This document shows positions 16,694 to 26,408 of a DNA stretch of 64,000 bases, piece after piece. The notes under the pieces are model-generated. The model was given only the letters and a program-made list of their open reading frames with translations. It was not told where the DNA came from and searched no databases. Position numbers and translations under genes: made by a program. Positions within the stretch are counted from its first letter, which is position 1; every line of letters begins with the position of its first letter. This DNA is from Aquitalea aquatica (GTDB lineage Bacteria > Pseudomonadota > Gammaproteobacteria > Burkholderiales > Chromobacteriaceae). The DNA lies in NCBI RefSeq assembly GCF_013911085.1, contig NZ_JACERN010000022.1, positions 186,001-250,000 of the forward strand, written 5' to 3'.

Positions 16694-18568
16694 ATGAAAT
16701 CCTTGCGCAGCAAACTGATTGCTTTCAACGCCTTGCTGATGGCGCTGTTTGGCCTGGTACTGGTGCTGATCGTGTTCATCCAGATGCGGGGTGAAATTCT
16801 CAGCGGACTGAATCACGAATTCGACTCTGCGCTGAAGGGCCAGAGCACTGTGGTGAAAACCTGGCTGGATGAGAAAAAGCAGGAAATCGCCGCCCAGGCC
16901 AGCGTGGCGACCGAGGCGGATGCCCTGCGTTTTCTCAAGGTGGGAGCCAAGGCCGGTTTCAATGTGAATTACGCCGGTTTTGCCGATGGCCACTCGCTGT
17001 TTTCCGACGACTGGACTGCCCCGGCCGACTACAAGGTGACCGAGCGCGACTGGTATAAGCAGGCCATGGCCGCCGGCAAGCCGATCGTGACCGAGCCCTA
17101 TGTGGATGAGGCCAGCAAGAAACTCACCATTACCGTGGCCGCGCCCATCAGCCATGGCGGTAGCCAGGTGGGCGTGGTCGGTGGCGATGTATTCGTCGAT
17201 AGCCTGGTGAAGTCGGTGCTGTCGCTACAGATCCGTGGCAATGGCTATGCCTTTATCGTGGATAGCAAGGGCAAGCTGCTGGCACATCCGCAGGCAGCGC
17301 TCACCCTCAAGCCTATCAGCCAGCTGGCCCCCGAATTGACGGCGGACAAGCTGGCCGAGCTGGCCGGTTCGGCCAGTTTGCAGCAGATGCGCATGGGCGA
17401 GCAGGACATGTTGCTCTCCGTGCAGCGCATTCCGGACAGCGACTGGCTGATCGGGCTGGCCACGCACAAGGATGACATCCTGGCACCGCTCAATACCCTG
17501 CTGCTGACCGTGGCCGGCTTGAGCGCGCTGGTTTTCGCCCTGCTGATTCCGCTGGCCGGGGTGTTGTTGGGACGCATGCTGGGTGGTCTGGTGGCGCTGA
17601 AAGCCGCCATGGAAGATATTGCGCATGGTGATGGTGATCTCACCTTGCGGCTGAAGGACGAAGGGCAGGACGAAATCGCCGCCACCGCGCGTGCTTTCAA
17701 TCAGTTCGTTACGCAGCTGGCAACGCTGTTCCGTGGTCTACGCGACAACGCAGGCGGCGTGGTGGACGGTGTGGGGCAGGTATCCAGCCAGGTGCTGGAT
17801 GTGGCGGACAGTGCACGCAGCATTTCCGACATGTCCTCGTCCAATGCGGCGACGCTGGAGCAGATTACCGTCAGCATTGCCCATATTGCCGACAATGCGC
17901 GTGAGGCCGACCAGCTGGCTACCGCCACCGGCACCGGTCTGGAATCTGGTGCACAGGGCCTGCTGTGTCTGGCCGATGGTATGGAAAGTACGGTGCAGTC
18001 GGTTCGCTCGCTGGAAAGCATGCTGGCAGCGCTAGAGCAGCGCTCACAGCAGATTTCCGGCATCACCGAGGTGATACGCGATATTGCCGACCAGACCAAT
18101 CTGCTGGCACTGAATGCCGCCATCGAAGCTGCGCGTGCTGGCGAGCAGGGGCGTGGCTTTGCCGTGGTGGCCGACGAGGTACGCAAACTGGCCGAGCGCA
18201 CGGCCCAGGCCACGGTGCAGATTGCCGGCATGGTCAGTGCCATTCGCAGTGAAACCGGCAAGGCGGTGGGCGATGTGCAGCAGACGGTGACTGTAGTGAA
18301 CGATGGCGTGGTGCTGACCCAGCAGGCGGTGGCCACCATCCAGTCCATCCGTCACTCCATGCTGGAAGTGGTGAGCAAGATGTCGGAGATTTCCCACTCC
18401 ACCCAGGAGCAGCACAATGCCAGCACGCTGATTGCGCAAAGCTCGGAGCAGATCAACAGCCGGGTGCTGGAAAATGACGAAATGCTGCAGCAGGCCAGTA
18501 CCACCTTGCAGAGCCTGGCAGGCCGCGCCGGACAGATGAATGGCGAGTTTGCCAAGTTCCACCTGTAA
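16694..18568 (+). CDS. Methyl-accepting chemotaxis protein with dCache sensor
   Basis: A 624-residue chemoreceptor. A membrane helix (about 8-30) is followed by a periplasmic double-Cache domain (about 35-275, with the WYKQAM and [20 protein letters not shown] segments typical of amino-acid or organic-acid sensors), a second helix (about 278-300), HAMP, and the cytoplasmic signalling hairpin whose tip has [21 protein letters not shown] near residues 463-483. It controls the CheA-CheW complex and flagellar rotation. There is no C-terminal CheR-tethering pentapeptide. SD AAGGGGG precedes the start. The ligand is unknown. Confidence 0.93.
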   Translation: MKSLRSKLIAFNALLMALFGLVLVLIVFIQMRGEILSGLNHEFDSALKGQSTVVKTWLDEKKQEIAAQASVATEADALRFLKVGAKAGFNVNYAGFADGHSLFSDDWTAPADYKVTERDWYKQAMAAGKPIVTEPYVDEASKKLTITVAAPISHGGSQVGVVGGDVFVDSLVKSVLSLQIRGNGYAFIVDSKGKLLAHPQAALTLKPISQLAPELTADKLAELAGSASLQQMRMGEQDMLLSVQRIPDSDWLIGLATHKDDILAPLNTLLLTVAGLSALVFALLIPLAGVLLGRMLGGLVALKAAMEDIAHGDGDLTLRLKDEGQDEIAATARAFNQFVTQLATLFRGLRDNAGGVVDGVGQVSSQVLDVADSARSISDMSSSNAATLEQITVSIAHIADNAREADQLATATGTGLESGAQGLLCLADGMESTVQSVRSLESMLAALEQRSQQISGITEVIRDIADQTNLLALNAAIEAARAGEQGRGFAVVADEVRKLAERTAQATVQIAGMVSAIRSETGKAVGDVQQTVTVVNDGVVLTQQAVATIQSIRHSMLEVVSKMSEISHSTQEQHNASTLIAQSSEQINSRVLENDEMLQQASTTLQSLAGRAGQMNGEFAKFHL

Positions 18569-18590
18569 GTCGCTAAAATGCAGTACCGGA

Positions 18591-18611
18591 GCCGCCCATG
18601 GGCGGCTTTTT
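18591..18611 (+). terminator. Rho-independent terminator after the chemoreceptor gene
   Basis: GCCGCCC-ATG-GGCGGC stem with a T5 tail, 22 bp after the stop codon. It also decides the start of the next gene, because an earlier ATG at 18578 would place the terminator inside that coding region. Confidence 0.82.
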
Positions 18612-18643
18612 ACCGTCTGTTGCCGTACAAGGAGCCCTGTTTG

Positions 18644-20290
18644 ATGAGGCTGTCGCCACTGGCCCTGCGTGCCGCAACCCTGCTGGCCGAGCAGAATCTG
18701 TCCGCAGCCTTGCTGGCCGCACAGGATTGCCTGCAGGCCGAGCCGGATAATGCGCCGATGTGGAATCTGCTGGGCGTCTGTGCGGCCAGGCTGGGGCAGG
18801 GCGAGCTGGCCGGCCAATGCTGGCAGCAGGCGCTGCAGCTGGATGTGGCGGTGGCCGACGCCCATTACAACCTGGGCTGCCTGTACGAGGAGCGTGGCGA
18901 GGCTGCGCTGGCAGAGCAGCATTTTTGGGCAGAGCTGGCTGCCGATCCGCAACACCAGGACAGCCTGTACCGCCTGGCACTGCGTTATCAGCAAGATGGC
19001 CGCACGCAGCAGGAGGAAGCCTGCTGGCGTCGTTTGTTGCATGTGCAGCCGGATCATGTGGTGGCGCTGCACGATTTGCTGCTGCTGTATCAGCGGCAGC
19101 GGCGATGGCTAGCAGCTGCGGAGCTGTTGCAGCGGGCATTGCATTTGCCCTTGTTGACGAGCGCCGAGGCGGCGGCTCTGGCGGCGGCCTGTCTGCAACA
19201 GGGCATGGCCAGCGCTGCCATGCGTTTGCTGGAGCAATACGTGCCGCTTGAGCAGGCAGATGCCCACCAGGCATCTATCTGGGGACTGGCCTGCAGTGAG
19301 TTGCGGCAGGCCGAGCGTGCCGAAGCCGCCTGGCAGCAGGCGGTAGCTCTCCAGCCGCAACAGCCACGCTATATGCAGAATCTGGGCTATTTGCTGCTGG
19401 CGCAGGGGTGCTGGCATGAAGGCTGGCAGGCACAGGAAGCCCGCCTGCTGCGTCCGCCAGTCGAACTTGGCCTGTCAACTCTTGCTTCGCCGCGCTGGCA
19501 GGGTGAGTCCTTGGCTGGGCAGCATTTGCTGGTGTGGCTGGAGCAGGGCCTGGGTGATGCCCTGCAGTTTTGCCGCTATCTGCCCTTGCTACAGGCTGAG
19601 CGCCTGACCGTGGTATGCCGGCCGGAGCTGAAGCGCCTGTTGCACAGCATGGCATTGGCCTGCCCGGTGCAATTCCTGCCGCTCACCAGTCTGGACATGG
19701 CCTTGCCGGCACACGACTGCCATGTGTTTTCCATGAGTTTGCCCTTGCTGCTGCAGCCCGATCCGGCTGCCGTGCCGCCAGCCGGTTTTTCCCTGCAGCC
19801 AGCGCCCAGCTTGCCGGCCAGGCAGCGCAAGCTGCGGCTGGCGCTGGCATGGCGTGGCCATGCCCGGCATCCTTTTGATCATCACCGCTCGCTGCCGGAT
19901 GTCCGCTTGCTGGAAGCGCTATTGCAATTACCCCATATCGAGTGGCTCAGCCTGCAACTGCCGGTGGCGGCAGATGAGCAGGCATGGCTGGGCCAATGGC
20001 CGCAATTGCTGCCCGGCGAGGCGGGGCTGGCTGATCTGGCTGATACGGCGGGGCTACTGGCGCAACTGGATGGCTTGGTGACGGTGGATACCGCGCTGGC
20101 CCATCTGGCCGGTTGTCTGGGGCTGCCGTGCTGGCTGTTGTTGTCGGCCAGCCATACCGACTGGCGCTGGGGCTGGGAGGGAGAGCACACGCCGTGGTAT
20201 CCGGCACTGCGCTTGTATCGTCAGCAGCAGGCTGGCGACTGGCCGGAGCTGCTTGCCCGGCTGGCCGTTGATCTGGCGGCGCTGGATTAA
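18644..20290 (+). CDS. TPR protein with a glycosyltransferase family 9-like C-terminal domain
   Basis: A 548-residue cytoplasmic protein. Residues about 1-260 form six to seven tetratricopeptide repeats (for example NAPMWNLLGVCAARLGQGELA and ADAHYNLGCLYEERGE). The C-terminal 280 residues contain QGLGDALQFCRYLP, LRLALAWRGHARHPFDHHRS, and VDTALAHLAGCLGLPCWLLL followed by WRWGWEGEHTPWYP, a pattern seen in GT9/heptosyltransferase-like domains fused to TPRs near flagellar and glycan loci. ATG 18644 has AAGGAG upstream. It may glycosylate a protein or glycan, but the acceptor is unknown. Confidence 0.78.
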   Translation: MRLSPLALRAATLLAEQNLSAALLAAQDCLQAEPDNAPMWNLLGVCAARLGQGELAGQCWQQALQLDVAVADAHYNLGCLYEERGEAALAEQHFWAELAADPQHQDSLYRLALRYQQDGRTQQEEACWRRLLHVQPDHVVALHDLLLLYQRQRRWLAAAELLQRALHLPLLTSAEAAALAAACLQQGMASAAMRLLEQYVPLEQADAHQASIWGLACSELRQAERAEAAWQQAVALQPQQPRYMQNLGYLLLAQGCWHEGWQAQEARLLRPPVELGLSTLASPRWQGESLAGQHLLVWLEQGLGDALQFCRYLPLLQAERLTVVCRPELKRLLHSMALACPVQFLPLTSLDMALPAHDCHVFSMSLPLLLQPDPAAVPPAGFSLQPAPSLPARQRKLRLALAWRGHARHPFDHHRSLPDVRLLEALLQLPHIEWLSLQLPVAADEQAWLGQWPQLLPGEAGLADLADTAGLLAQLDGLVTVDTALAHLAGCLGLPCWLLLSASHTDWRWGWEGEHTPWYPALRLYRQQQAGDWPELLARLAVDLAALD

Positions 20291-21693
20291 TCGCCGCTGC
20301 CGGACAGCCACTTGCCGGGGTTCATCAGCCCGTGCGGATCCAGCAGCTGCTTGATGCTGCGCATCAGCTGCAGGGCAACCGGGTCCTTGTAGCGTTGCAG
20401 CCAGTGGCCCTTGAGTTGGCCCACGCCATGCTCTGCCGCCAGCGTGCCCTGATGGCGATACACCTGGTCGTAGACGATGGCGTTGACACTGTCCTCGTCC
20501 TCAAACAAATGGGCATTGTCCGGCCGGGTGTAGCTGATGTTGTAATGCAGATTGCCATCTCCTGCATGGCCGAAGGCAATGATGCGTACACCGGGAAAGG
20601 ACTGGCGCAGCGCGCTTTCACACTGCTGCAGAAAGTCGGGAATGGCTGAACTGGGGACGCCGATATCGTGCTTGATGCTGGGGCCATCGCGCTTTTGCGT
20701 TTCCGACATTTCTTCACGCAGCCGCCACAGGCGCTGGCGTTCGGCCTCGCTATGTGCCAGCACGCCGTCGGCAATCTCCTGGGTTGCCAGCCATTCCACC
20801 AGTTTCTGTTGCAGCGCATGGCTGTCGCCGCTGTCGGATAGCTCGGCCAGTACCGCCCACGGCTGGATGAAGGGCAGTTGGCCGGGGTGGTATTTGTCCA
20901 GCAGCTGCTGACAGGCTTCCGACATGATTTCAAAGGTGGTCAGCCGGTCGCCAAAAGCCTGGCGCAAGGCCGACAGCAGGCCGATGGCTGCCTGGCTGCT
21001 GTCCACGCCCAGCCAGGTAGTGGCGTGGGCGGTGGGGAGCGGGAACAGCTTGAGCGTGGCGGCGGTAATCAGTCCCAACTGGCCTTCCGCCCCAATGAAC
21101 AGCTGCTTCACGTCCAGCCCGCTGGTGTCCTTGCGCAGGCCGGACAGCTGGTGCAGTACCTGACCGCCCGGCAGCACCACTTCCAGCCCCAGTGTCAGTT
21201 CGCGCATGGTGCCGTAGCGCAGCACCGCCAGCCCGCCGGCATTGGTGGAAAGATTGCCGCCGATCTGGCAGCTGCCTTCGCTGGCCAGCGATAGCGGAAA
21301 CAGCCGGCCGGCATCTGCAGCCAGCTGCTGTACCTGGGCCAGCGTCATGCCGGCCTCTACCGTGATGCTATTGTTGGCGGTATCGAGGGCGCGCAGCTGG
21401 TTGAGCCGGCCAAGGCCGATTACCAACTGACGGCCGGAGGCATCCGGTGTGGCCGCGCCACAGGTGGAGGTGTTGCCGCCCTGAGGTACCACCGCGACCC
21501 GATGCGCCTGGCACAGCTGCAGCAGCGCGGCTACTTCTGCCGTGTTGGCTGGCAGTGCCACCGCTAGCGGCAGGCCCTGATAGCGACGGCGGTAGTCCAG
21601 CGCGTAGGGGGCGGTATCTTCGGCCTGGGTCAGCAGATGTGGCTCCCCGATGATGGCGGCAGCGGCGGCGAGAAACTGGGGCATGTCAGTCAT
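20287..21693 (-). CDS. FAD-linked D-2-hydroxyacid dehydrogenase (GlcD/D2HGDH-like)
   Basis: A 468-residue flavoenzyme with an N-terminal PCMH FAD-binding domain (PQGGNTSTCGA near residue 75, EGSCQIGGNLSTNAGG near 140) and a C-terminal FAD-oxidase domain (GHAGDGNLHYN, AAEHGVGQLKGHW, and the closing LLDPHGLMNPGKWL). The family oxidises glycolate, D-lactate or D-2-hydroxyglutarate and gives electrons to the quinone pool or an electron-transfer protein. The start at 21693 overlaps the cupin stop codon by 8 bp, so it is the last gene of the minus-strand operon. The convergent TPR gene ends 4 bp inside its 3' end. The exact substrate is open. Confidence 0.85.
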   Translation of the reverse strand: MTDMPQFLAAAAAIIGEPHLLTQAEDTAPYALDYRRRYQGLPLAVALPANTAEVAALLQLCQAHRVAVVPQGGNTSTCGAATPDASGRQLVIGLGRLNQLRALDTANNSITVEAGMTLAQVQQLAADAGRLFPLSLASEGSCQIGGNLSTNAGGLAVLRYGTMRELTLGLEVVLPGGQVLHQLSGLRKDTSGLDVKQLFIGAEGQLGLITAATLKLFPLPTAHATTWLGVDSSQAAIGLLSALRQAFGDRLTTFEIMSEACQQLLDKYHPGQLPFIQPWAVLAELSDSGDSHALQQKLVEWLATQEIADGVLAHSEAERQRLWRLREEMSETQKRDGPSIKHDIGVPSSAIPDFLQQCESALRQSFPGVRIIAFGHAGDGNLHYNISYTRPDNAHLFEDEDSVNAIVYDQVYRHQGTLAAEHGVGQLKGHWLQRYKDPVALQLMRSIKQLLDPHGLMNPGKWLSGSGD

Positions 21694-22195
21694 GGTCCTG
21701 TTGTGCGCGCAAGGCATCCGGCAGGCCGTCGTGTTTGCCTTGCAACTGGCCGGGGCAATCATCCCAGTGACGGGGGCCAAGCGCGCGATTGCGCGCCGGG
21801 TGTAGCGGGTAGTGCAGCTGGTTGTCTTCGCGGTCGCCCACGCACAGCAGCCGTACATCGTGTGCGGTGTTGTTGAGGAAACTGTGGGCGATACCGCTGC
21901 CAGCGGGAAAACCTACCGTGTCACCGGGCTGCAGCCGGTGCAGCACACCATCCAGCCAGACATCCGGTTCGCCTTCCAGCACGTAGACGAATTCGTCTTC
22001 GGTCTTTTCCGCATGGGGCCAGGAGGTGCGTCGGCCAGGAGGCAGCAGTTCGTGATGAATGCCGATGCGCTGCAGGCCAAAAAAGCGGCCCAGCGGCGAG
22101 CCGATGGACAGCAACTCGCTGCTGTCCGGATAACTGGCGTTGTCTGGCTCTTGCAGTTCGCGCCAGTGTTTGATGCAGGATGGCCGTTCCATCAC
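21686..22195 (-). CDS. Cupin-domain protein
   Basis: A 169-residue single-domain cupin. The conserved motifs are PGRRTSWPHAEKTEDEFVYVLEG (G-x5-H-x-H-like first motif, here with H61 and the following Glu residues) and PGDTVGFPAGSGIAHSFLNNT (second motif with the metal-binding His). It is probably a small metal-dependent isomerase, dioxygenase or sugar/organic-acid binding protein. It sits between the glutathione transferase and the FAD dehydrogenase with 17 bp upstream and an 8-bp downstream overlap, so it belongs to the same pathway. Its reaction cannot be assigned. Confidence 0.75.
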   Translation of the reverse strand: MMERPSCIKHWRELQEPDNASYPDSSELLSIGSPLGRFFGLQRIGIHHELLPPGRRTSWPHAEKTEDEFVYVLEGEPDVWLDGVLHRLQPGDTVGFPAGSGIAHSFLNNTAHDVRLLCVGDREDNQLHYPLHPARNRALGPRHWDDCPGQLQGKHDGLPDALRAQQDHD

Positions 22196-22212
22196 GCTTC
22201 CCCGTGTTTGCT

Positions 22213-22836
22213 TCAGTCCGGAATGTCCGCCGCCATCAATTCGTCCGGATGCTGCCAGCCGGGCAACTGGCTGATGCGCTGCAGCCAGGCGGCCACCTGC
22301 GGCCAGCCGGCGATGTCCAGTCCGGCATCACCCAGCCACCACAGATAGGCGCTGGCCGACAGGTCGGCGATGGTCGGCGTGGCACCGATCAGATAATTGT
22401 GCGCGCTCAGGGTGCTGTCCAGCACGGCCAGATCATCGCGCACACGCGCTTCCAACCAAGCGGTGACCTCGGCCGGCTGCGGGGAGAACTTGCATGCCAG
22501 GCGCAGATTCGGCAGGGAGAAGCCGATGCGGTTGCTCTCCCAGCACAGCCATTCGCGTACCAGCTGGCGCTCGCCCGGAGCGCCGTCCAGCCGGCCGTAA
22601 TTGTCGGCCAGCCATTGCAGGATGGCATTGGACTGGCACATCGCCGTGCCATCAGCCACCAAGACCGGCACCTCGCCAAAGCGGCTGGCAGCGCGGAAGT
22701 CTTCGGCGCGTTCGGCGCGCGGCAGCGCCAGGTCGACATGAACGTAGTCATGGGATACATCGGCCAGCATCAGTGCCAGGCGCACCTTGTAGCTATGGCC
22801 GGAGAAACAGTTGCCGTACAGAGTCAGTGTGGTCAT
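22213..22836 (-). CDS. Glutathione S-transferase family protein
   Basis: A 207-residue protein with a thioredoxin-fold N-terminal domain (YGNCFSGHSYKVRLAL; a Ser or Cys near residues 10-12 as the glutathione-activating residue; GEVPVLVADG cis-Pro loop; SNAILQWLA glutathione-binding) and an all-helical C-terminal domain ending around residue 200. It overlaps the symporter stop codon by 4 bp (ATGA). In this operon it may isomerise or detoxify a metabolite rather than act as a general stress enzyme, which is inference. Confidence 0.85.
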   Translation of the reverse strand: MTTLTLYGNCFSGHSYKVRLALMLADVSHDYVHVDLALPRAERAEDFRAASRFGEVPVLVADGTAMCQSNAILQWLADNYGRLDGAPGERQLVREWLCWESNRIGFSLPNLRLACKFSPQPAEVTAWLEARVRDDLAVLDSTLSAHNYLIGATPTIADLSASAYLWWLGDAGLDIAGWPQVAAWLQRISQLPGWQHPDELMAADIPD

Positions 22837-24425
22837 GTGGTTTTTCTATTGCGGTGTTGTGCTGGCGGCCAGTCGGTTTGCTGCATGGCTGGCCCGGATG
22901 AGACTGGGGCTTGGTTGGCAGTGTCGGCGCGTGGCTGCGCCGCGTCAATGCTGCGTCCCGGCGTCTTGTCGAGGACCGAGGCCAGCCAGGCAGCGGCAAA
23001 GGCCAGCGGCACGGAAAACAGCGCCGGGTTGGCATAGGGAAACAGCGGCCGGGCATGGCCGAGCATGCCCACCCACACGGTAGGGCCGCTGATGATCAGC
23101 CCCAGTGCCGCCAGCATGCCGCAGCAGCCGCCAGCCAGCGCCCCGCGCGCAGTGAGGCCGCGCCAGTGCAGGGTCAGTAGCAGAACCGGGAAATTGCTGG
23201 AGGCGGCGATGGCAAAGGCCAGGCCCACCAGAAAGGCGATATTCAGATTCTGGAACAGGGTGGACAACAGCACGGCAGCCACGCCCAGCAGCAGGGTAGC
23301 CAGTCGCGACAGCTGCCATTCCCGTTGTGGATCGGCCTGACCACGGCATAGCCACAAGGCATACAGATCGTGGCTGATGGCACTGGCACCCGCCATGGCC
23401 AGCCCGGCCAGCACCGCCAGGATGGTGGCAAAGGCCACGCCGGCAATCAGTGCCTGCAGCCATGGCCCGCCCAGTAGCGCGGCCAGATGCAGCGCCGCCA
23501 TATTGCCACCGCCCAGCAGCTTGCCGGCGGCGTCATGGAATGGGGCTGCAGGCCCGACCAGTACCAGTGCGCCATAGCCGATAAAGATATTCAGCAGGAA
23601 AAACAGACCGACGATGCCGGTAGCCCAGCCCACCGAGTGGCGGGCGGCGCGGCCATCCGCCACAGTGAAAAAGCGCAGCAGGATATGCGGCAGCCCCAGC
23701 AGGCCCAGGCTAAGCCCCAGGCCCAGCGATAGCGCATCCAGTGGATCGGAGAGAGATTTTCCTGGCAGCAGCGCCTGACCATGGCTGAGCCGGTCTACCT
23801 GGGCAAACAGGGCCGGCGCGCTGTAGCCAAAGCGTTGCAGCACACCGCCGGCCAGCAGCAGTGCGCACAGCAGCATCAGCGCGGCCTTGGTCATCTGCAG
23901 CCAGCTGGTGGCCAGCATGCCACCCAGCCCCACTTGCAGCACCATCAGCACCACCACCAGCCCGACTGCGGCCAGATAGGGCAGGCCGAATAGCAGCTGC
24001 AACAGTTTGCCAGCGCCTACCAGTTGCACGATCAGATAAAACAGCGTGATGGTGAGCGAGCTGATGATGCTCATCAGGCGTACCGAGCGCTCGTCAAAAC
24101 GGCCGGCCAATACCTCGGCCACACTGTAGCGCCCCAGCGCCCGCAGTTTGTCCGCCAGCAGCAGCATCAACAGCGGCCAGCCGGCCAGCGTACCGACCGC
24201 ATACACCAGGGAATCGTAGCCCTGCCCCAGATACATGCCGATGGAGCCGAGAAAGGCGGCAGCTGATAAAAAATCTCCCGCCAGTGCCAAGCCATTTTGC
24301 CAGGCCGGTAATTGTCCGCCGGCGGTATAGAAGTCATCGGCAGAACGGGTAAGGCGTGCTGCCCGGCGAGTCAGCAGCAGGCTGGCGACAATGAATAACA
24401 GGAAGAAAACCGTGGCCGGGCTCAT
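22833..24425 (-). CDS. Sodium:solute symporter (SSS family, ActP-like)
   Basis: A 530-residue transporter with about 13 membrane helices. The start MSPATVFFLLF at 24425 overlaps the upstream small membrane protein by 4 bp (ATGA); a longer start would duplicate that gene's 3' end. Family features are FYTAGGQLPAWQNGLALAGDFLSAAAFLG near the N-terminus and the GLPHILLRFFTV segment of helix 7, both typical of the acetate/monocarboxylate branch. It probably imports a short carboxylate that is oxidised by the downstream enzymes. Confidence 0.88.
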   Translation of the reverse strand: MSPATVFFLLFIVASLLLTRRAARLTRSADDFYTAGGQLPAWQNGLALAGDFLSAAAFLGSIGMYLGQGYDSLVYAVGTLAGWPLLMLLLADKLRALGRYSVAEVLAGRFDERSVRLMSIISSLTITLFYLIVQLVGAGKLLQLLFGLPYLAAVGLVVVLMVLQVGLGGMLATSWLQMTKAALMLLCALLLAGGVLQRFGYSAPALFAQVDRLSHGQALLPGKSLSDPLDALSLGLGLSLGLLGLPHILLRFFTVADGRAARHSVGWATGIVGLFFLLNIFIGYGALVLVGPAAPFHDAAGKLLGGGNMAALHLAALLGGPWLQALIAGVAFATILAVLAGLAMAGASAISHDLYALWLCRGQADPQREWQLSRLATLLLGVAAVLLSTLFQNLNIAFLVGLAFAIAASSNFPVLLLTLHWRGLTARGALAGGCCGMLAALGLIISGPTVWVGMLGHARPLFPYANPALFSVPLAFAAAWLASVLDKTPGRSIDAAQPRADTANQAPVSSGPAMQQTDWPPAQHRNRKTT

Positions 24426-24637
24426 CTGGCGGACTTTCGGTCTTGCGCCCGGATATGCCACAGGGTGACCGCGAAAAACAGCAGGAACAGCAGCAAGGCC
24501 AGCAGGATGGAACGCGGCCAGCCAGCGACACTACCCTGTAGCAAGGGTGGGGCGGTGGCAATCAGGCCGAAATAGCCCAGGCAGGCCAGCAAGACCAGCC
24601 CGGCGAGAATGGCGGTGGATGACAGAGGAAACTTCAT
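24422..24637 (-). CDS. Small membrane protein, DUF485/DUF4212-like symporter partner
   Basis: A 71-residue protein with two membrane helices (about 9-28 and 40-62) and a basic tail RAQDRKSAR. Such small proteins precede ActP-like symporters in many proteobacteria. The 4-bp overlap with the symporter gene supports coupled translation and possibly a complex. The family assignment rests mainly on context. Confidence 0.7.
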   Translation of the reverse strand: MKFPLSSTAILAGLVLLACLGYFGLIATAPPLLQGSVAGWPRSILLALLLFLLFFAVTLWHIRAQDRKSAR

Positions 24638-24712
24638 GACAAACGGTGCAGGGCGGCCAGGAGCGGAACAGCCGGCCAGTGTAGCGCATCGCTACCCCGG
24701 CCGCCGTGCTGC

Positions 24713-26068
24713 TTATTTCTGCCAATAGGTTTTGACGTTGACGAATTCATACAGGCCGAACTCCGACAGCTCGCGCCCATAGCCAGAGGCTTTTACGCCG
24801 CCAAAGGGCAGACGCAGATCCGAGCTGGTGTGGCGGTTGAGAAAGACGCTGCCCACATCCAGTTGCCGCGCTAATTCCCAGCCATGGGTGGTGTCTGCGG
24901 TATAGATGGAGGCGCCCAGGCCAAACGGCGTGTCATTGGCCAGCCGGATCGCATCAGCCTCGTCACGGGCACGCAGGATGCTGGCCACCGGGCCGAAGAC
25001 TTCTTCGTGATAGACACGGCAGCCGGCATGCACATGATCCAGCACTGTGGCCGGATAGAAGAAACCGGGTGCCGGAGGCAACTGGCCACCCAGCAGCAGG
25101 CTGGCGCCCTGATGACAGGCATCCAGTACCTGTGCATGCAGTGCCTCGCGCAGATCGGCCCGGGTCAGTGGCGACAGGGTGGTGGCCGGGTCGCGCGGGT
25201 CGCCCGGGCGCAATGCGCTGGCGGCGGCGACAAAGGCGGCAACAAATTGCTCGGCGATTTCCGGCACCACGATCATGCGCTTGGCCGCATTACAGCTTTG
25301 GCCGGCATCGCGGAAGCGCGAATTGACCGCATCCTGCGCGGCGGCTTCGACATCGGCATCGGCCAGCACGATAAAGGGATTGCTGCCGCCCAGTTCCAGT
25401 ACGGTCTTCTTCAGATGCTTGCCAGCCAGGCTGGCGATGATGCGCCCGGTATGGGTGGAACCGGTAAAGGCCACGGCGTCGCTGCGGCGGATGGCTTCTT
25501 CCACCAGTTGGTGATCGATCCAGGCAATGTCGAGGCAATCCAGCCCGGCGCCGTGCACCAGCTCCAGCAGCAACTGGGTGCATTGCGGTACCGAGGGCGC
25601 GGGTTTCACCAGGCAGGTATTGCCTGCCATCAGCGCCGGTACGGCAAAACGCAGCAATTGCCAGATGGGGTAGTTCCACGGCATCACCGCCAGCACGCAG
25701 CCCAGCGCCTCGAAGGCAACACCGCTCTGGCTGGCCTGGGTGGGAATGGATTGGGGAGCCAGCAGGGTGGGGGCCAACTCGGCGTAATAGCGTATCAGTT
25801 GCGCCGACTTGTCGATTTCGGCCAGGCACTCAGCGGTGCGTTTGCCCACCTCCAGTGTCACCAGCGCCGCCAGTTGCTCACGGTGGGTTTCCAGTTGCAC
25901 GGCCAATTGCAGCATGCGCTCGGCGCGTTGGGACACGCTCAGGGCCGCCCAGCCGGACTGGGCGCGTTTCAGCCGCTGCAGAGCATCATCAAGCTGGGCC
26001 TGGCTCCAGCCAGGACGGGTAAACACCACCTCGGCGGTGGCTGGGTTGCAACTGGTAAAGGCATTCAT
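24713..26068 (-). CDS. NAD(P)-dependent aldehyde dehydrogenase, Sad/YneI-type succinate-semialdehyde dehydrogenase
   Basis: A 451-residue aldehyde dehydrogenase. The cofactor motif MPWNYPIWQLLR, the Gly motif FTGSTHTGRII, catalytic Glu in ELGGSNPFIV and nucleophilic Cys in AGQSCNAAKR are visible. It is shorter than GabD (about 480) and fits the Sad/YneI subgroup, which oxidises succinate semialdehyde. It lies 75 bp upstream of the transporter operon on the same strand and probably shares its pathway. Other short aldehydes remain possible. Confidence 0.85.
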   Translation of the reverse strand: MNAFTSCNPATAEVVFTRPGWSQAQLDDALQRLKRAQSGWAALSVSQRAERMLQLAVQLETHREQLAALVTLEVGKRTAECLAEIDKSAQLIRYYAELAPTLLAPQSIPTQASQSGVAFEALGCVLAVMPWNYPIWQLLRFAVPALMAGNTCLVKPAPSVPQCTQLLLELVHGAGLDCLDIAWIDHQLVEEAIRRSDAVAFTGSTHTGRIIASLAGKHLKKTVLELGGSNPFIVLADADVEAAAQDAVNSRFRDAGQSCNAAKRMIVVPEIAEQFVAAFVAAASALRPGDPRDPATTLSPLTRADLREALHAQVLDACHQGASLLLGGQLPPAPGFFYPATVLDHVHAGCRVYHEEVFGPVASILRARDEADAIRLANDTPFGLGASIYTADTTHGWELARQLDVGSVFLNRHTSSDLRLPFGGVKASGYGRELSEFGLYEFVNVKTYWQK

Positions 26069-26408
26069 GGCCGGTAGGCAAAGGAATCAGCAGGAGCAGC
26101 GACTGTAACAAATCGCCCCGCCTTGTGACAGGGTTTTGGCTGGAAGAGGCGGGTGATGGTGCACGGAATAGCGGTAGCACGGACGGTGACCGACCATGCC
26201 ACACAGCCAAAAAAAGGCCCCGTGAAGCCGGGGCCGAATGTTTCAGGTGAGTGCATGGGTCAATCAAGAAGAGACTTGCAGATTGAAACTCCGCCGACAG
26301 TGCCACGTCGTATCAATGCGACGCGGTTGCCATTGGAGCGCCGATTCTAGCGGCAAGCTGGCAGTGTCGTTACTGGCTGTAGTGCCTGCCCTGTAGCCTT
26401 GCCAACAG
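26069..26408. other. Non-coding stretch between the aldehyde dehydrogenase and the LuxR gene
   Basis: A 340-bp gap between two minus-strand genes. It contains the terminator of the LuxR gene (26209-26236) and presumably the promoter of the aldehyde dehydrogenase. It is too short for an intact luxI-type synthase and shows no trace of one. Confidence 0.6.
26209..26236 (-). terminator. Rho-independent terminator downstream of the LuxR gene
   Basis: On the minus strand GGCCCCG/CGGGGCC is followed by seven T. It lies 170 bp beyond the LuxR stop codon, leaving a rather long 3' untranslated region. Confidence 0.85.

Noticed and set aside
26069-26408. Degenerate luxI synthase next to the LuxR gene
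   Set aside because: The gap is too short, contains a terminator, and no LuxI motif is readable in any frame.
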